Assembly: GCF_963662755.1 (NCBI RefSeq)
Contig: NZ_OY759725.1
Coordinates: 124,001-188,000, forward strand
DNA from: an uncultured Sulfurimonas sp.
GTDB lineage: Bacteria; Campylobacterota; Campylobacteria; Campylobacterales; Sulfurimonadaceae
Direction of reading: 5' to 3'
DNA: 64,000 nucleotides
Below are positions 44,702 through 53,766 of the stretch, piece after piece. The position numbers and the translations under genes were made by a program. The notes beneath the pieces are model-generated. The model searched no databases and had not been told where the DNA came from. It saw only the letters and a program-made list of their open reading frames with translations. Positions within the stretch are counted from its first letter, which is position 1; every line of letters starts with the position of its first letter.

Positions 44702-45198
44702 TTAAATTAATAGTTTTAGATGTAGATGGTTGTCTAACAGATGGTGGACTTATATATTCATCAGATGCAATAGAGAGCAAAATATTTAATGTAAAAGATG
44801 GTTTAGGAATTAGTACTTGGATTAAACTTGGTAATCATGTTGCAATTATTACAGGAAGAAATTCTAAGATAGTACAAAAAAGAGCAGAAGAACTTGGTAT
44901 AAGATATATATATCAAGGTATAAAAGACAAAGATAGAGTTTTAAAAGAGATAATTAGCTCTCTTAATTTGAGTTTTTATGAAGTAGCAGCCATAGGAGAT
45001 GATTTAAACGACTATAATATGCTTAATCTTGTAGGTAAGAGTTTCACTCCAAAAAATGGTGTAAAAGAGATAAAGACCATAGTAAATAAAATACTCTCTT
45101 TTAATGGTGGAGATGGAGCTGTTAGAGAGATGATAGATATTTTAGTTGATGAGAATGATCAAAGAGAAGAGTTTATGAAAGTTTGGATGATAGATTGA
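44698..45198 (+). CDS. kdsC: 3-deoxy-D-manno-octulosonate 8-phosphate phosphatase
   Basis: 166 residues, HAD superfamily, no cap domain. Motif I is LDVDGCLTDG (about 7-16), motif II is IITGR, and motif III is GDDLNDYNM. It removes phosphate from Kdo-8-P for lipopolysaccharide synthesis. It is next to lptC and lptA, so LPS synthesis and export are coordinated. Confidence 0.94.
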   Translation: MIKLIVLDVDGCLTDGGLIYSSDAIESKIFNVKDGLGISTWIKLGNHVAIITGRNSKIVQKRAEELGIRYIYQGIKDKDRVLKEIISSLNLSFYEVAAIGDDLNDYNMLNLVGKSFTPKNGVKEIKTIVNKILSFNGGDGAVREMIDILVDENDQREEFMKVWMID

Positions 45199-45716
45199 AT
45201 ATAAACATATTTTTTATTGGCATCTCTTTGGGACTTTTGATGATATTTATAGGTTTCAAACCATTGGATATCAAACAAAAAGAGTTTATTGATGTACCAC
45301 TTTTTGAACTTGAAGTTTTCACACTTCATGAGCTGTCTAAAAATGGTTTGGTAACACTTATGAAAGGAAATAAGGCTATTAGATATAGTAATCGTTATAA
45401 TGTGTCCAATATCAACTATACTGACAATTCAAAAGAATTTCTTGCAAATATGAGAGCTGATAAAGGGCTTTATAGAGATAAAAAAGAGATTATAGACTTA
45501 GAGGGAAATGTAATTTACAATAGAGAAGATGGTTTGGTATTTGAGTCTCAAGAAGCTAGATACAATAAAATAACTTCTATTGCAACAACAACAAAAGATT
45601 ATGTGATGTACAGAGATAAAGACAAAGTAGTTGGAACTTCACTAATTTTTGATAACGCAAACAAAAAAATAAAATCTAAAAATGTAGTGGCAAACTACCA
45701 AATAAAAGAGAGATAA
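45183..45716 (+). CDS. lptC: LPS export protein LptC
   Basis: 177 residues from TTG at 45183; a TTG at 45195 that overlaps the kdsC stop is an alternative. One N-terminal helix (about 8-26), then a periplasmic OstA-like beta-jellyroll (about 45-170). It relays LPS from LptFG to LptA. Position between kdsC and lptA supports the call more than sequence alone. Confidence 0.85.
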   Translation: MDDRLNINIFFIGISLGLLMIFIGFKPLDIKQKEFIDVPLFELEVFTLHELSKNGLVTLMKGNKAIRYSNRYNVSNINYTDNSKEFLANMRADKGLYRDKKEIIDLEGNVIYNREDGLVFESQEARYNKITSIATTTKDYVMYRDKDKVVGTSLIFDNANKKIKSKNVVANYQIKER

Positions 45717-45718
45717 TT

Positions 45719-46189
45719 ATGAAATTTTTAACATTAATGACAATTTTTTTAGCTTCATCTTTAATATCACAAGAGTTGAAAATAAAAGCAAATCAGTTTG
45801 ATGCTGATGAAAAAACAGGTGTATCCGTATTTCAAGGTGAAGTCAATATCATAAAAGCTAATGATGAATTAAATGCTTCAATAGTAACTGTATATACAGA
45901 TGCTAAACATCAACCTACAAAGTATATTGCACAAGGAGATGTTTCCTTTCATATAGAGACCAAAGAAGGTGCTCTTTATCAAGGTGTAGCAGGTAAAGTT
46001 ATATATATGCCAAATATCAAAGAATATCACTTTTTTACGAATGTGCATCTAAAACAATTAGATGAAAATAAAGAAATTATTGGTGATGAAGTTGTTTTAA
46101 AAACTATTGAGGGAAAAGCATATGCAAAAGGAGTTGATAAAGAGCCTGTTATTATGATTTTTAAGATTCCAAAAGAGGAAGAAAAATGA
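45719..46189 (+). CDS. lptA: LPS-transport periplasmic protein LptA
   Basis: 156 residues. Signal peptide (about 1-17) and an OstA-type beta-jellyroll with the pattern FDADEKTGVSVFQGEVNI and YIAQGDVSF. It forms the periplasmic bridge for LPS. It follows lptC by two bases and overlaps engB. Confidence 0.9.
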   Translation: MKFLTLMTIFLASSLISQELKIKANQFDADEKTGVSVFQGEVNIIKANDELNASIVTVYTDAKHQPTKYIAQGDVSFHIETKEGALYQGVAGKVIYMPNIKEYHFFTNVHLKQLDENKEIIGDEVVLKTIEGKAYAKGVDKEPVIMIFKIPKEEEK

Positions 46190-46812
46190 TTGAAATCGTA
46201 GATTCAAAATTTATAACTTCTGCTGCAAATCTTAGTGGAGCACCTGAAACAGATGAACAAAATGAAGTTGTTTTTATGGCAAGATCAAATGTAGGAAAAA
46301 GTTCTCTATTAAACGCTCTTACAAATCATAAAGGTCTTGCTAAGGTATCTTCAACACCAGGAAAAACAAGATTAATTAACTACTTTGATGTAACTTTTAT
46401 TGATAGAGAAACTTCTCATAAAAGTATTGCTAAATTTGTAGATTTACCAGGTTTTGGATACGCAAAAGTTTCAAAGTCCATAAAATACGATTGGGAGAAA
46501 AATTTAACTGATTATATCTCTCAAAGAGAACAGATAAAACTTTTTATTCATCTTATAGATTGCAGACATCCTAATCTTGAAATAGATACTTCTGTGAGTG
46601 AATTTTTGTTTGATAATTGTAAAGAAAATCAATACATCCTTCAAATATTTACTAAGATAGACAAGTTAAATCAAAAAGAGCAAAATGCACTTAGAAAAAA
46701 ATTTCCTAATGCTATGATGGTTTCTAGCTCAAAGAAAAAAGGTATGCAAAAGGCTATTAAAGTTATTTATGATATTTTACACGAAGATGCTAAGGAATCC
46801 TCTGATGATTAA
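46186..46812 (+). CDS. engB: Ribosome biogenesis GTPase EngB/YsxC
   Basis: 208 residues. G1 is ARSNVGKSSLLN (about 32-43), G3 is DLPGFGYA, and G4 is FTKIDKLN. Needed for 50S subunit assembly. It overlaps lptA by four bases, and its end overlaps the acetyltransferase start. Confidence 0.95.
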   Translation: MIEIVDSKFITSAANLSGAPETDEQNEVVFMARSNVGKSSLLNALTNHKGLAKVSSTPGKTRLINYFDVTFIDRETSHKSIAKFVDLPGFGYAKVSKSIKYDWEKNLTDYISQREQIKLFIHLIDCRHPNLEIDTSVSEFLFDNCKENQYILQIFTKIDKLNQKEQNALRKKFPNAMMVSSSKKKGMQKAIKVIYDILHEDAKESSDD

Positions 46813-47263
46813 TTACCAAAAGGCAAAATTAAGCAATATAAAAAATATGCAAGAGCTTGTACTGCCTGAGATTGAAGCAGGAATTATTTTAAATAGAAGC
46901 AATGATGAGATAGCTACAAATATCAGATCATACACTTTATGTTTTAAAGACAATGAACTTATAGGTTTTTGTGCTTTGCATCTACATACCGAGTATTTAG
47001 CAGAGATAAGATCTTTAATAGTAAAAGAGGGATTTAGGGGTCAAAAAATAGGAGAAAACTTAGTTAAGACTTGTCTTGATGAAGCTGTAGATTTAGGACT
47101 TCAAAAAGTTTTATCTCTAACTTATAGACAATCTTTTTTTGAAAGATTAGGTTTTATTGAAATTCCAAAAGAGTCCCTTCCTGAACATAAAATTTGGGCT
47201 GATTGTATTAAATGTAAACATTTTCCAGTATGCAACGAAGTATCTCTAATAAAAACTCTTTAG
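46805..47263 (+). CDS. GNAT acetyltransferase, N-acetylglutamate-synthase-like
   Basis: 152 residues from ATG at 46805 (a frame opening at 46769 is inside engB). The acetyl-CoA-binding block is LIVKEGFRGQKIGENLV, and the C-terminus has FFERLGFIEIPKESLP followed by a Cys-rich IKCKHFPVC tail. This layout matches stand-alone N-acetylglutamate synthases (short ArgA), which start arginine synthesis. Enzyme activity is inferred from the pattern. Confidence 0.75.
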   Translation: MINYQKAKLSNIKNMQELVLPEIEAGIILNRSNDEIATNIRSYTLCFKDNELIGFCALHLHTEYLAEIRSLIVKEGFRGQKIGENLVKTCLDEAVDLGLQKVLSLTYRQSFFERLGFIEIPKESLPEHKIWADCIKCKHFPVCNEVSLIKTL

Positions 47264-47682
47264 CACCATTTATTTATGTGCTACTTTTTATAGTTTATGA
47301 GAGCTTAAGTAGCATCTATTTATTTTTACCACCCTTATTTGCAGTCCTTTTTGTATTATTTGTAAATGCACTAAAAAGAGAAAATTCACTTCATATATTT
47401 TTAATTTTCTTTTGTTTGGTAGTTTTTGAATCTCAAATGAGTTATCCACTTTTTAGTTCTGTTATATATATTGGACTTATATACAAGTTTGTTATACCAA
47501 AATTAAAAAAGAATTTCAGTTGTGCGCCATGCATTAAAGCAGCTTATGTTTTACTTGCATATTTGGGTTTTTATCTATTTTTATCCATATTGTCAAATAT
47601 TTTTTTACTTCCAATGCCAAATATTAATTATTACGTCATATACTATATAGTAATTGAGTTTTTTATAGTGAGTATTTTGTGA
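47230..47682 (+). CDS. MreD-like membrane protein
   Basis: 150 residues with about five hydrophobic helices and little soluble sequence. It directly precedes mrdA (PBP2) with a four-base overlap, which is where MreD-type rod-shape proteins often lie. I cannot see a diagnostic motif, so the name rests on topology and place. Confidence 0.6.
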   Translation: MQRSISNKNSLAPFIYVLLFIVYESLSSIYLFLPPLFAVLFVLFVNALKRENSLHIFLIFFCLVVFESQMSYPLFSSVIYIGLIYKFVIPKLKKNFSCAPCIKAAYVLLAYLGFYLFLSILSNIFLLPMPNINYYVIYYIVIEFFIVSIL

Positions 47683-49463
47683 AAATTAAATTTATTATTG
47701 CTTTATTTATTGTTACATGGCTTACGCTAATTGTTAGAGTATTTTTTCTTGCAGTTGAATCAAACACATACTATGAAAGATTATCTATATCAAACACTAT
47801 AAAAAGTGAACAAATCGCACCTGTAAGAGGGGAAATAGTTGATAGAAACAACAAGCCAATTGCCATAAATAAACTTGGATTTAAAATACAACTTCGTCCG
47901 CATCTTCGTTTAAAAAAAAATATAGAAAAATTTGATGAAGAAATTGAAAATATTGTCAAACTACTTCCTAATTTAGAAAAAGATATGTTGGTTAAAAACT
48001 ACATAAAAAAAGACTCTTATTATTATCATGATTTTATAGATATAGTTCATTTTATATCTTATGAAGATATTATGCCTGTTTATTCTGTTTTAAGTTTAAG
48101 AGAAAATGTAAATATTGTTCCTGCACCAAAAAGATTTTATCCATATGGAGAAATAGGAGCTCATGCTATTGGCTATGTTTCACGCGCAAATAAAAAAGAT
48201 ATAAAAAATGATGAATTACTCGAATTAATAGGCTACACAGGTAAATCAGGAATAGAAAAATATTATAATACCTACCTACAAGGCGAAGCAGGACAAAGAG
48301 AAATAAAAGTAAACGCAAACAATCAAGAGATAGAAGAGTTATCAAACATAAGTGCAGATGAAGACAGAAGATTAACTTTAAACATAGATATAGAGTTTCA
48401 AAAGTATGTATCTTCATTGTTTGATAAAAAAGCTGGTGCAGTAATAGTTATGGGTGTAGATGGAGCTATTTTATCTGCAAGTAGTTTTCCAGAGTATAGT
48501 TTAAATACTTTTGTATCTGGAATCTCTCATGAGATGTGGAATAAGCTCTCAAAAAGTCTTGATAAGCCATTTACAAATAAACTTGTAAACGGTCTTTATC
48601 CTCCAGGATCAACCATTAAGCCAGGTCTTGGTTTAATTTATATTACAACAGATTTAGATAAATCATGGAGTGTTGATTGTAAATCATCAATGCCACTTGG
48701 CAAGCGTATATTTAGATGCTGGAAGAAAAAAGGTCATAGAACAACAGATATTGTAAAAGCAATCAGAGAGAGTTGTGATGATTATTTTTACAAAGGTAGT
48801 CTTCAAGTTGGTATAAAAAAAATGAGTGATGGACTCATAAGATATGGTCTTGGACAAAAAACTGGGGTAGATCTTCCAAATGAATTTATAGGCATAGTAC
48901 CATCACGTGAATGGAAAAGACAAAAGTACAACAAAGCTTGGTATATTGGTGAGACAGTAAATACATCTATTGGTCAAGGAGATTTTTTAACAACTCCTAT
49001 GCAAATAGCTCAATTTACAGCTCTTTTAGCTACATCAAAACTTCCCGTCCCTCATTTTGCAAAACTCATAGGTGATAAACCTCATAATCCAACAATTAAA
49101 GATGTTTTAAATAGTGATGAACTAAAAAACTTACCTCTTATTCAAAAATCTATGTATGAAGTTTGTAATCATCCAAAAGGTACAGCTACTCAATACTTAA
49201 GTTCAAAAGTAAAACTAGCAGGTAAAACAGGGACGGCTCAAGTTGTTGGAATCATGCAAGATATTGAAGACAGAGAGTTAGAACATGAAATGGCATACTA
49301 TAGCCGCTCTCATGCATGGTTTACAACTTACGGACCATATAAAAATCCTCAATATATAGTTATGGTTATGGTAGAACATGGAGGTCATGGTGGATCTGCT
49401 GCTGGGGAGATTGTATCAAAAATATACAATAAGCTCTTAGAGCTTAAGTATATTGAGCAATAA
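47679..49463 (+). CDS. mrdA: Penicillin-binding protein 2 (elongasome transpeptidase)
   Basis: 594 residues from GTG. N-terminal helix (about 5-25), a dimerisation domain (about 45-210) and a transpeptidase domain with SxxK in PPGSTIKPG (near residue 311), SCD in RESCDDYFYKG and KTG in AGKTGTAQVVG (near 514). It crosslinks peptidoglycan for cell elongation and is a beta-lactam target. It is the last gene of the nadK-to-mrdA unit and converges on the antiporter gene. Confidence 0.95.
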   Translation: MKIKFIIALFIVTWLTLIVRVFFLAVESNTYYERLSISNTIKSEQIAPVRGEIVDRNNKPIAINKLGFKIQLRPHLRLKKNIEKFDEEIENIVKLLPNLEKDMLVKNYIKKDSYYYHDFIDIVHFISYEDIMPVYSVLSLRENVNIVPAPKRFYPYGEIGAHAIGYVSRANKKDIKNDELLELIGYTGKSGIEKYYNTYLQGEAGQREIKVNANNQEIEELSNISADEDRRLTLNIDIEFQKYVSSLFDKKAGAVIVMGVDGAILSASSFPEYSLNTFVSGISHEMWNKLSKSLDKPFTNKLVNGLYPPGSTIKPGLGLIYITTDLDKSWSVDCKSSMPLGKRIFRCWKKKGHRTTDIVKAIRESCDDYFYKGSLQVGIKKMSDGLIRYGLGQKTGVDLPNEFIGIVPSREWKRQKYNKAWYIGETVNTSIGQGDFLTTPMQIAQFTALLATSKLPVPHFAKLIGDKPHNPTIKDVLNSDELKNLPLIQKSMYEVCNHPKGTATQYLSSKVKLAGKTGTAQVVGIMQDIEDRELEHEMAYYSRSHAWFTTYGPYKNPQYIVMVMVEHGGHGGSAAGEIVSKIYNKLLELKYIEQ

Positions 49464-49471
49464 GCTTACTA

Positions 49472-50401
49472 TTAAATAATTGCGTTTTGAATAAAAAGAG
49501 CTAAGATTATAAGTAAAAATATTGCTCCTGCTTTGTTATAAAGTTTATTTGCCAAAATAAATAGTAAAGTTATAGATGAAGCTATCATAATCAGCATATC
49601 AAATTTTGTAGCAAGTAGATCAACGACTAGAGGGTTTACTAGTGAAGATGCACCTAAAACCATAGAGAAGTTAGCTACATTAGATCCTATAATATTACCA
49701 ATACTCATCTCAGCATTTCCCTTTTTAACAGCCACAATCGATACAACTAACTCAGGAAGTGATGTCCCTAAAGATATCAAAAATAGTCCTATAATCCATT
49801 CACTTACACCAAAATCTCTTGCAATATTAGTACCGCTATCTACAACAAAATTTGCACCACCAATAGTAAGAACAAATCCAATCAAAAGAAGAATAAATGT
49901 TTTATTCCAGTTAAACTTTTCTTTTATAAGGTCTTCATCTATTTCTCCACCTAAATCATCCTTAGAGTCAGTAAAAAGAAAAACTAAGTAAGAAACCATT
50001 AAAAGCAAATATAAAATGCCATCCATTCTGCTAATAACTCCATCTTGTACCATTATAAAAAATAGCACCAATGGAACAATCACCCAAGCACTATCTTGAG
50101 AAAAAAGATTTCTATCTGGATGCATTTTTTTACTTATAAAAAATACTGCACCTAAAACTAAAGTAATGTTAAAAATAACACTTCCAACAACATTTGCAAC
50201 AGCCATATCACTTTTATTTTGCGCTGCTGCCATCATTGAAGCTGCCATTTCAGGAAGAGATGTTCCAAATGCTACAAGTGTAGCACCAATTACAAAATGC
50301 GATATTTTAAAATGTAGAGCTATTCTTTCAGACTCTTTGATAATAAAATCAGCTCCAAAAATCAGTGCAGACATCGCAACTATGAAAATTATAAAATCCA
50401 T
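49472..50401 (-). CDS. Calcium/sodium antiporter (CaCA family, YrbG-like)
   Basis: 309 residues, about ten helices in two inverted repeats. Repeat motifs GATLVAFGTSLPEMAASMMAA and GLFLISLGTSLPELVVSIVA carry the ion-coordinating Glu. It should move Ca2+ out of the cell in exchange for Na+. It follows ybeY by three bases. Confidence 0.93.
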   Translation of the reverse strand: MDFIIFIVAMSALIFGADFIIKESERIALHFKISHFVIGATLVAFGTSLPEMAASMMAAAQNKSDMAVANVVGSVIFNITLVLGAVFFISKKMHPDRNLFSQDSAWVIVPLVLFFIMVQDGVISRMDGILYLLLMVSYLVFLFTDSKDDLGGEIDEDLIKEKFNWNKTFILLLIGFVLTIGGANFVVDSGTNIARDFGVSEWIIGLFLISLGTSLPELVVSIVAVKKGNAEMSIGNIIGSNVANFSMVLGASSLVNPLVVDLLATKFDMLIMIASSITLLFILANKLYNKAGAIFLLIILALFIQNAII

Positions 50402-50404
50402 TTG

Positions 50405-50824
50405 TTATCCTTGAGTTCTTATTATTAAACTTTTTGGCAAGTTAAACTCTTTTATAAGTTTTGCCTCTTCTTCTCGCATCTCTCCATTATCTATTTCATG
50501 ATCAAATCCAAGTAGATGTAAGAGCCCATGTATAAAGAGTAGGGCTAGTTCATCATTTTGAGAATGACCAAGTTTTTGAGAGAGTTCCTCTACGTGCGAA
50601 GACGATATAACGATGCTTCCAAGCGGACTCATTGGCATATCAACATATGGAAAACTTAAAACATCTGTAGGTGCATCTATATTTCTATGCTCTTTATTGA
50701 TGTTTTTTATTTCATCTTTGCTTGTTATTATAAGTTCTATTTCTTTATCTGTAAGTGATGTAGCAATTTTTTTTAAAAAAATCTCATCTACCTTAAGAGA
50801 TGTTCTGTTGTCTAGTTCAATCAT
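50405..50824 (-). CDS. ybeY: Endoribonuclease YbeY
   Basis: 139 residues. The zinc motif HGLLHLLGFDHE (about 104-115) gives H.....H.....H. It acts in 16S rRNA maturation and ribosome quality control. Only the ATG at 50824 gives a full N-terminus, yet a TATAAT is only 7 bases upstream (50832-50837), so the mRNA may be nearly leaderless. Confidence 0.93.
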   Translation of the reverse strand: MIELDNRTSLKVDEIFLKKIATSLTDKEIELIITSKDEIKNINKEHRNIDAPTDVLSFPYVDMPMSPLGSIVISSSHVEELSQKLGHSQNDELALLFIHGLLHLLGFDHEIDNGEMREEEAKLIKEFNLPKSLIIRTQG

Positions 50825-50831
50825 GAGCGGA

Positions 50832-50837
50832 ATTATA
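50832..50837 (-). promoter_or_regulatory. Predicted -10 of ybeY, leaderless arrangement
   Basis: TATAAT on the minus strand in TTAGATATAATTCCGCTCATG. Transcription would begin at or within a few bases of the ATG at 50824, leaving no space for a ribosome site. Confidence 0.5.
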
Positions 50838-50858
50838 TCTAATGAGGCTTATATTTGT

Positions 50859-50886
50859 AAAAGCAAGTATGAAAATATTTGCTTTT
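50859..50886 (-). terminator. Terminator of the YjfB-like gene
   Basis: Arms AAAAGCAA (50859-50866) and TTGCTTTT (50879-50886) with a 12-base loop, 16 bases after the stop codon of the leftward 61-residue gene. The T run is inside the stem end. Confidence 0.5.
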
Positions 50887-50901
50887 AATTTACGAAGGAG
50901 A

Positions 50902-51087
50902 TTAACCCGTGATGTTTAAGTTTTTTCCCATGCCTGTTTTTTGAGCAGTAACCTCTTTTGATTGCTCATTTGCACTTTCTAAAATTTTTAAAACTTGCTG
51001 TTCTTGAACTTCCAAAGCTTTTTTCATAGGGTCTTTTCCAGTTTCTACCGAAGAGTTTGTTGAAGACGATACATTTGATACATCCAT
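50902..51087 (-). CDS. Small putative motility protein (YjfB-like)
   Basis: 61 residues with a Ser/Thr-rich N-terminus and a helical middle (KKALEVQEQQVLKILESANE). Size and pattern resemble the YjfB-type putative motility proteins. GGAGAT upstream of the ATG serves as ribosome site. The assignment is loose. Confidence 0.5.
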   Translation of the reverse strand: MDVSNVSSSTNSSVETGKDPMKKALEVQEQQVLKILESANEQSKEVTAQKTGMGKNLNITG

Positions 51088-51170
51088 GATATCTCCTTTA
51101 TGTGTTATTGTAATTATTATATAGATTATAAGTTTTAATCTTTATTAAAAATATATGTTAAAATTCTTTT

Positions 51171-51845
51171 ATGAATAAACAAAATAAAAAAGCACTATGT
51201 GTTATGAGTGGTGGCATGGACTCAACACTTAGTGCATATATGATGAAAAATAGTGGTTATGAAATAATAGCTTTACACTTTAATTATGACCAAAGAACTC
51301 AGACAAAAGAACTTAAGTGTTTTGATGAAATATGTAAAGATTTAAATGTAATTAAAAAGTACATTCTTGATTTAGATTTTTTCAAACAACTTGGTGCATC
51401 TGCACTCACAGATAAAACAATAGATGTTCCTACTAATGGCTTAGAAGAAGGTGTTCCCATAACTTATGTTCCTTTTAGAAATGGAATCTTTTTAAGTATG
51501 GCAGCTGCTGTAGCAGAAAAAGAGGGTGCAGAAGTTATAAGTATAGGTGTTGTTGAAGAAGATAGCAGTGGTTATCCTGATTGTAGGGAAAATTATATAA
51601 AGAGTATGGAAAATTCTATTAATCTTGGAACAAAAGATGAAACAAAAATAAAAATAAAAATGCCTCTGGTTCATCTAAAAAAATCTCAGATAGTTGAAAA
51701 ATCTTTGGAATTGAATATTCCTTTGCATCTTACTTGGAGTTGTTATAAAAATGAAGATAAAGCTTGTGGAGTGTGTGATAGCTGTAGGCTTAGATTAAAT
51801 GGATTTAAACTAGCTGGAGTGAGTGATCCGATTGATTACGAATGA
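51171..51845 (+). CDS. queC: 7-cyano-7-deazaguanine synthase
   Basis: 224 residues. PP-loop ATPase motif SGGMDS (about 13-18) and a C-terminal zinc site ([16 protein letters not shown]). It makes preQ0 for queuosine in tRNA. It overlaps the next gene by 23 bases. A TAAAAT-type -10 lies just upstream (about 51157). Confidence 0.96.
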   Translation: MNKQNKKALCVMSGGMDSTLSAYMMKNSGYEIIALHFNYDQRTQTKELKCFDEICKDLNVIKKYILDLDFFKQLGASALTDKTIDVPTNGLEEGVPITYVPFRNGIFLSMAAAVAEKEGAEVISIGVVEEDSSGYPDCRENYIKSMENSINLGTKDETKIKIKMPLVHLKKSQIVEKSLELNIPLHLTWSCYKNEDKACGVCDSCRLRLNGFKLAGVSDPIDYE

Positions 51846-52500
51846 GATAAAGTTTAAAGATTTTGATGTTATTCATATCATAAAACCAAGATTAAAAAAC
51901 AGCTATATAAGTGTAAACGAAGATTTAAAAATAGTTTTGAAAACATCTAAAGTATCTAAGTTTTATATAGAAAATCTACTAATTGAAAAAGAACAGTGGA
52001 TAAGAAAACAACTCTTAAAACGAAAACAAAATCCTCCATTACAGATTAATCTTGAAGATGAAGTTTTACTTTTTGGAGAGATCTATAGTGTAGATGCAAA
52101 TGAAGCGAGTGAACTTCGGACTCTTCTAAATGCTCTTAGAAAACCATATCAAAAAAACATACTTAGATGCTATGATGATTTTTATAAACTATATTCTAAA
52201 AACTACCTAACTCAAAGAACGCAACACTATGCAAAAATCATGAACTTGGAGTATAAAGATATAAAATTTAAAAAGATGAAAAGCAGGTGGGGAAGTTGTA
52301 GTTCTGATAAAATATTGACTTTTAACACTCAGCTAATAAAACTAAAAAAAGAGCAGATAGACTATGTTGTGGTGCATGAATTGTCTCATTTGATTCATAT
52401 GAACCATTCAAAAAATTTTCACAATTTAGTTGAGCGTTACCTTCCAGACTCTAAAAGAGTTAGAAAAGATATAAAAAATAGACAAAACTTTACTTTTTAG
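51823..52500 (+). CDS. YgjP-type (DUF45) metalloprotease-like protein
   Basis: 225 residues from GTG at 51823 (a TTG at 51832 is an alternative). The C-terminal zinc-protease motif is [19 protein letters not shown], i.e. HExxH-like HELSH plus a third His. No membrane segments. It is probably cytosolic, substrate unknown. It overlaps queC and the convergent DUF4015 gene. Confidence 0.88.
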   Translation: MIRLITNEIKFKDFDVIHIIKPRLKNSYISVNEDLKIVLKTSKVSKFYIENLLIEKEQWIRKQLLKRKQNPPLQINLEDEVLLFGEIYSVDANEASELRTLLNALRKPYQKNILRCYDDFYKLYSKNYLTQRTQHYAKIMNLEYKDIKFKKMKSRWGSCSSDKILTFNTQLIKLKKEQIDYVVVHELSHLIHMNHSKNFHNLVERYLPDSKRVRKDIKNRQNFTF

Positions 52501-53719
52501 AAACCTCAAAATACTCTTCATGATATCTGCTAGATGGTGACCATAGCATCCATCCACTAGTATTTCTATCATCAGATGCTCTGATTTGTTCATTTACTTC
52601 AAATTTTTTGTAATGTTTTCTTGTATGAGCATAATCTTTAAAGTATTGCAACCAAGGTCTTATGCGATTTGAGTCAATAATTGGTGCTATATTTTTTATA
52701 CTTCTATAAATAACATCATAGGGATGTTCTGATGGATGCTCAAAATAAAATGAACCGCTTGCAAAGCCTGAAGGATAAAGCATAGGAGAGATATAGTCAC
52801 TATATTTGGCAAGAGATTCTACAGTTTGACCGATGCCAACATCACCTTTTTCCCAGCAGATATTTCCATAAGTATCAACAGAGATAAATACACCATACTT
52901 TCTAAGTTTTGTTTGTGCAAGTTGTAAAAAATCTTCTATAGCCTTTATACGGTTCTCTTCAGTACTCTCTTTTGCTAGTTTTAAACCATCTTTTGCAGGA
53001 AACCTAATATAATCAAAATTTATTTCATCAAAACCAACTTTAGCCGCTTCTTGAGCTATACTAACTGTATAGTTGTGACTTCTTTTATCAAATGGATCTA
53101 CCCATGCCATGTTATCATGGTTTCTCCAGATAGTACCATCTTCTTTTTTTATAGCGTAATCTTCGTTATTTGAAGCTTGAAGTTCATCTTTAAAAACAAC
53201 TATTCTAGCTATAGTGTAGATATTTTTCGACTTCATAAGTTGCATAAAATTTTCTATACTTCCTATAGTTCTTTTTTTATAAGCTCCATATTCATTCGCT
53301 TCTTTAAATGAAGTTTTAAATGAAGTTGAACCATACTCATTTTTAACATCTACAACAACAGTATTAATTTCAGTATTATCAATGATATCTAAGATTTTCT
53401 TTACTGTTTTAGAGTGTATATTTGCACCCCAAAAAGTAAGATATAAAGCCTTAATTTTAATTTGTTGTATTTCTATGGTTGTGTTGTTTGCATCTGCAGA
53501 AAATGTAAGAGGTCTGTATCCATAAGCTTTTACATGATAGCTGTTTTCTTTGCTTATGATCTTAAATGAACCATTTTCATCTGACTTAACACTCTGTAGT
53601 GAATCACTTATAATTGCTTTTTCAATCGGCTCTAGAGTATTTTTATCAATAATTATGCCTTCAAATGAAGCAAAAAGTAAGCTTTGTAATAGAGTAAATA
53701 TGATTATTAGTTTTTTCAA
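52490..53719 (-). CDS. Exported DUF4015 glycosidase-like protein
   Basis: 409 residues. Signal peptide (about 1-18), a carboxypeptidase-regulatory-like beta domain (about 20-88), then a TIM-barrel DUF4015 domain (about 95-400) with GFDEINFDYIRFP, where acidic residues fit a glycosidase centre. It probably acts in the periplasm or on the surface on a polysaccharide. It is monocistronic and convergent to the protease gene. Confidence 0.85.
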   Translation of the reverse strand: MKKLIIIFTLLQSLLFASFEGIIIDKNTLEPIEKAIISDSLQSVKSDENGSFKIISKENSYHVKAYGYRPLTFSADANNTTIEIQQIKIKALYLTFWGANIHSKTVKKILDIIDNTEINTVVVDVKNEYGSTSFKTSFKEANEYGAYKKRTIGSIENFMQLMKSKNIYTIARIVVFKDELQASNNEDYAIKKEDGTIWRNHDNMAWVDPFDKRSHNYTVSIAQEAAKVGFDEINFDYIRFPAKDGLKLAKESTEENRIKAIEDFLQLAQTKLRKYGVFISVDTYGNICWEKGDVGIGQTVESLAKYSDYISPMLYPSGFASGSFYFEHPSEHPYDVIYRSIKNIAPIIDSNRIRPWLQYFKDYAHTRKHYKKFEVNEQIRASDDRNTSGWMLWSPSSRYHEEYFEVSKK

Positions 53720-53766
53720 ATATATTTCCGTGAATTAAATTTTTGAAGCAAGAGGGGGATTATACT

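Noticed and set aside
50895..50915. AAGGAG followed by GTGATG on the plus strand, as a gene start.
   Set aside because: The frame stops at once and lies in the end of the leftward 61-residue gene.
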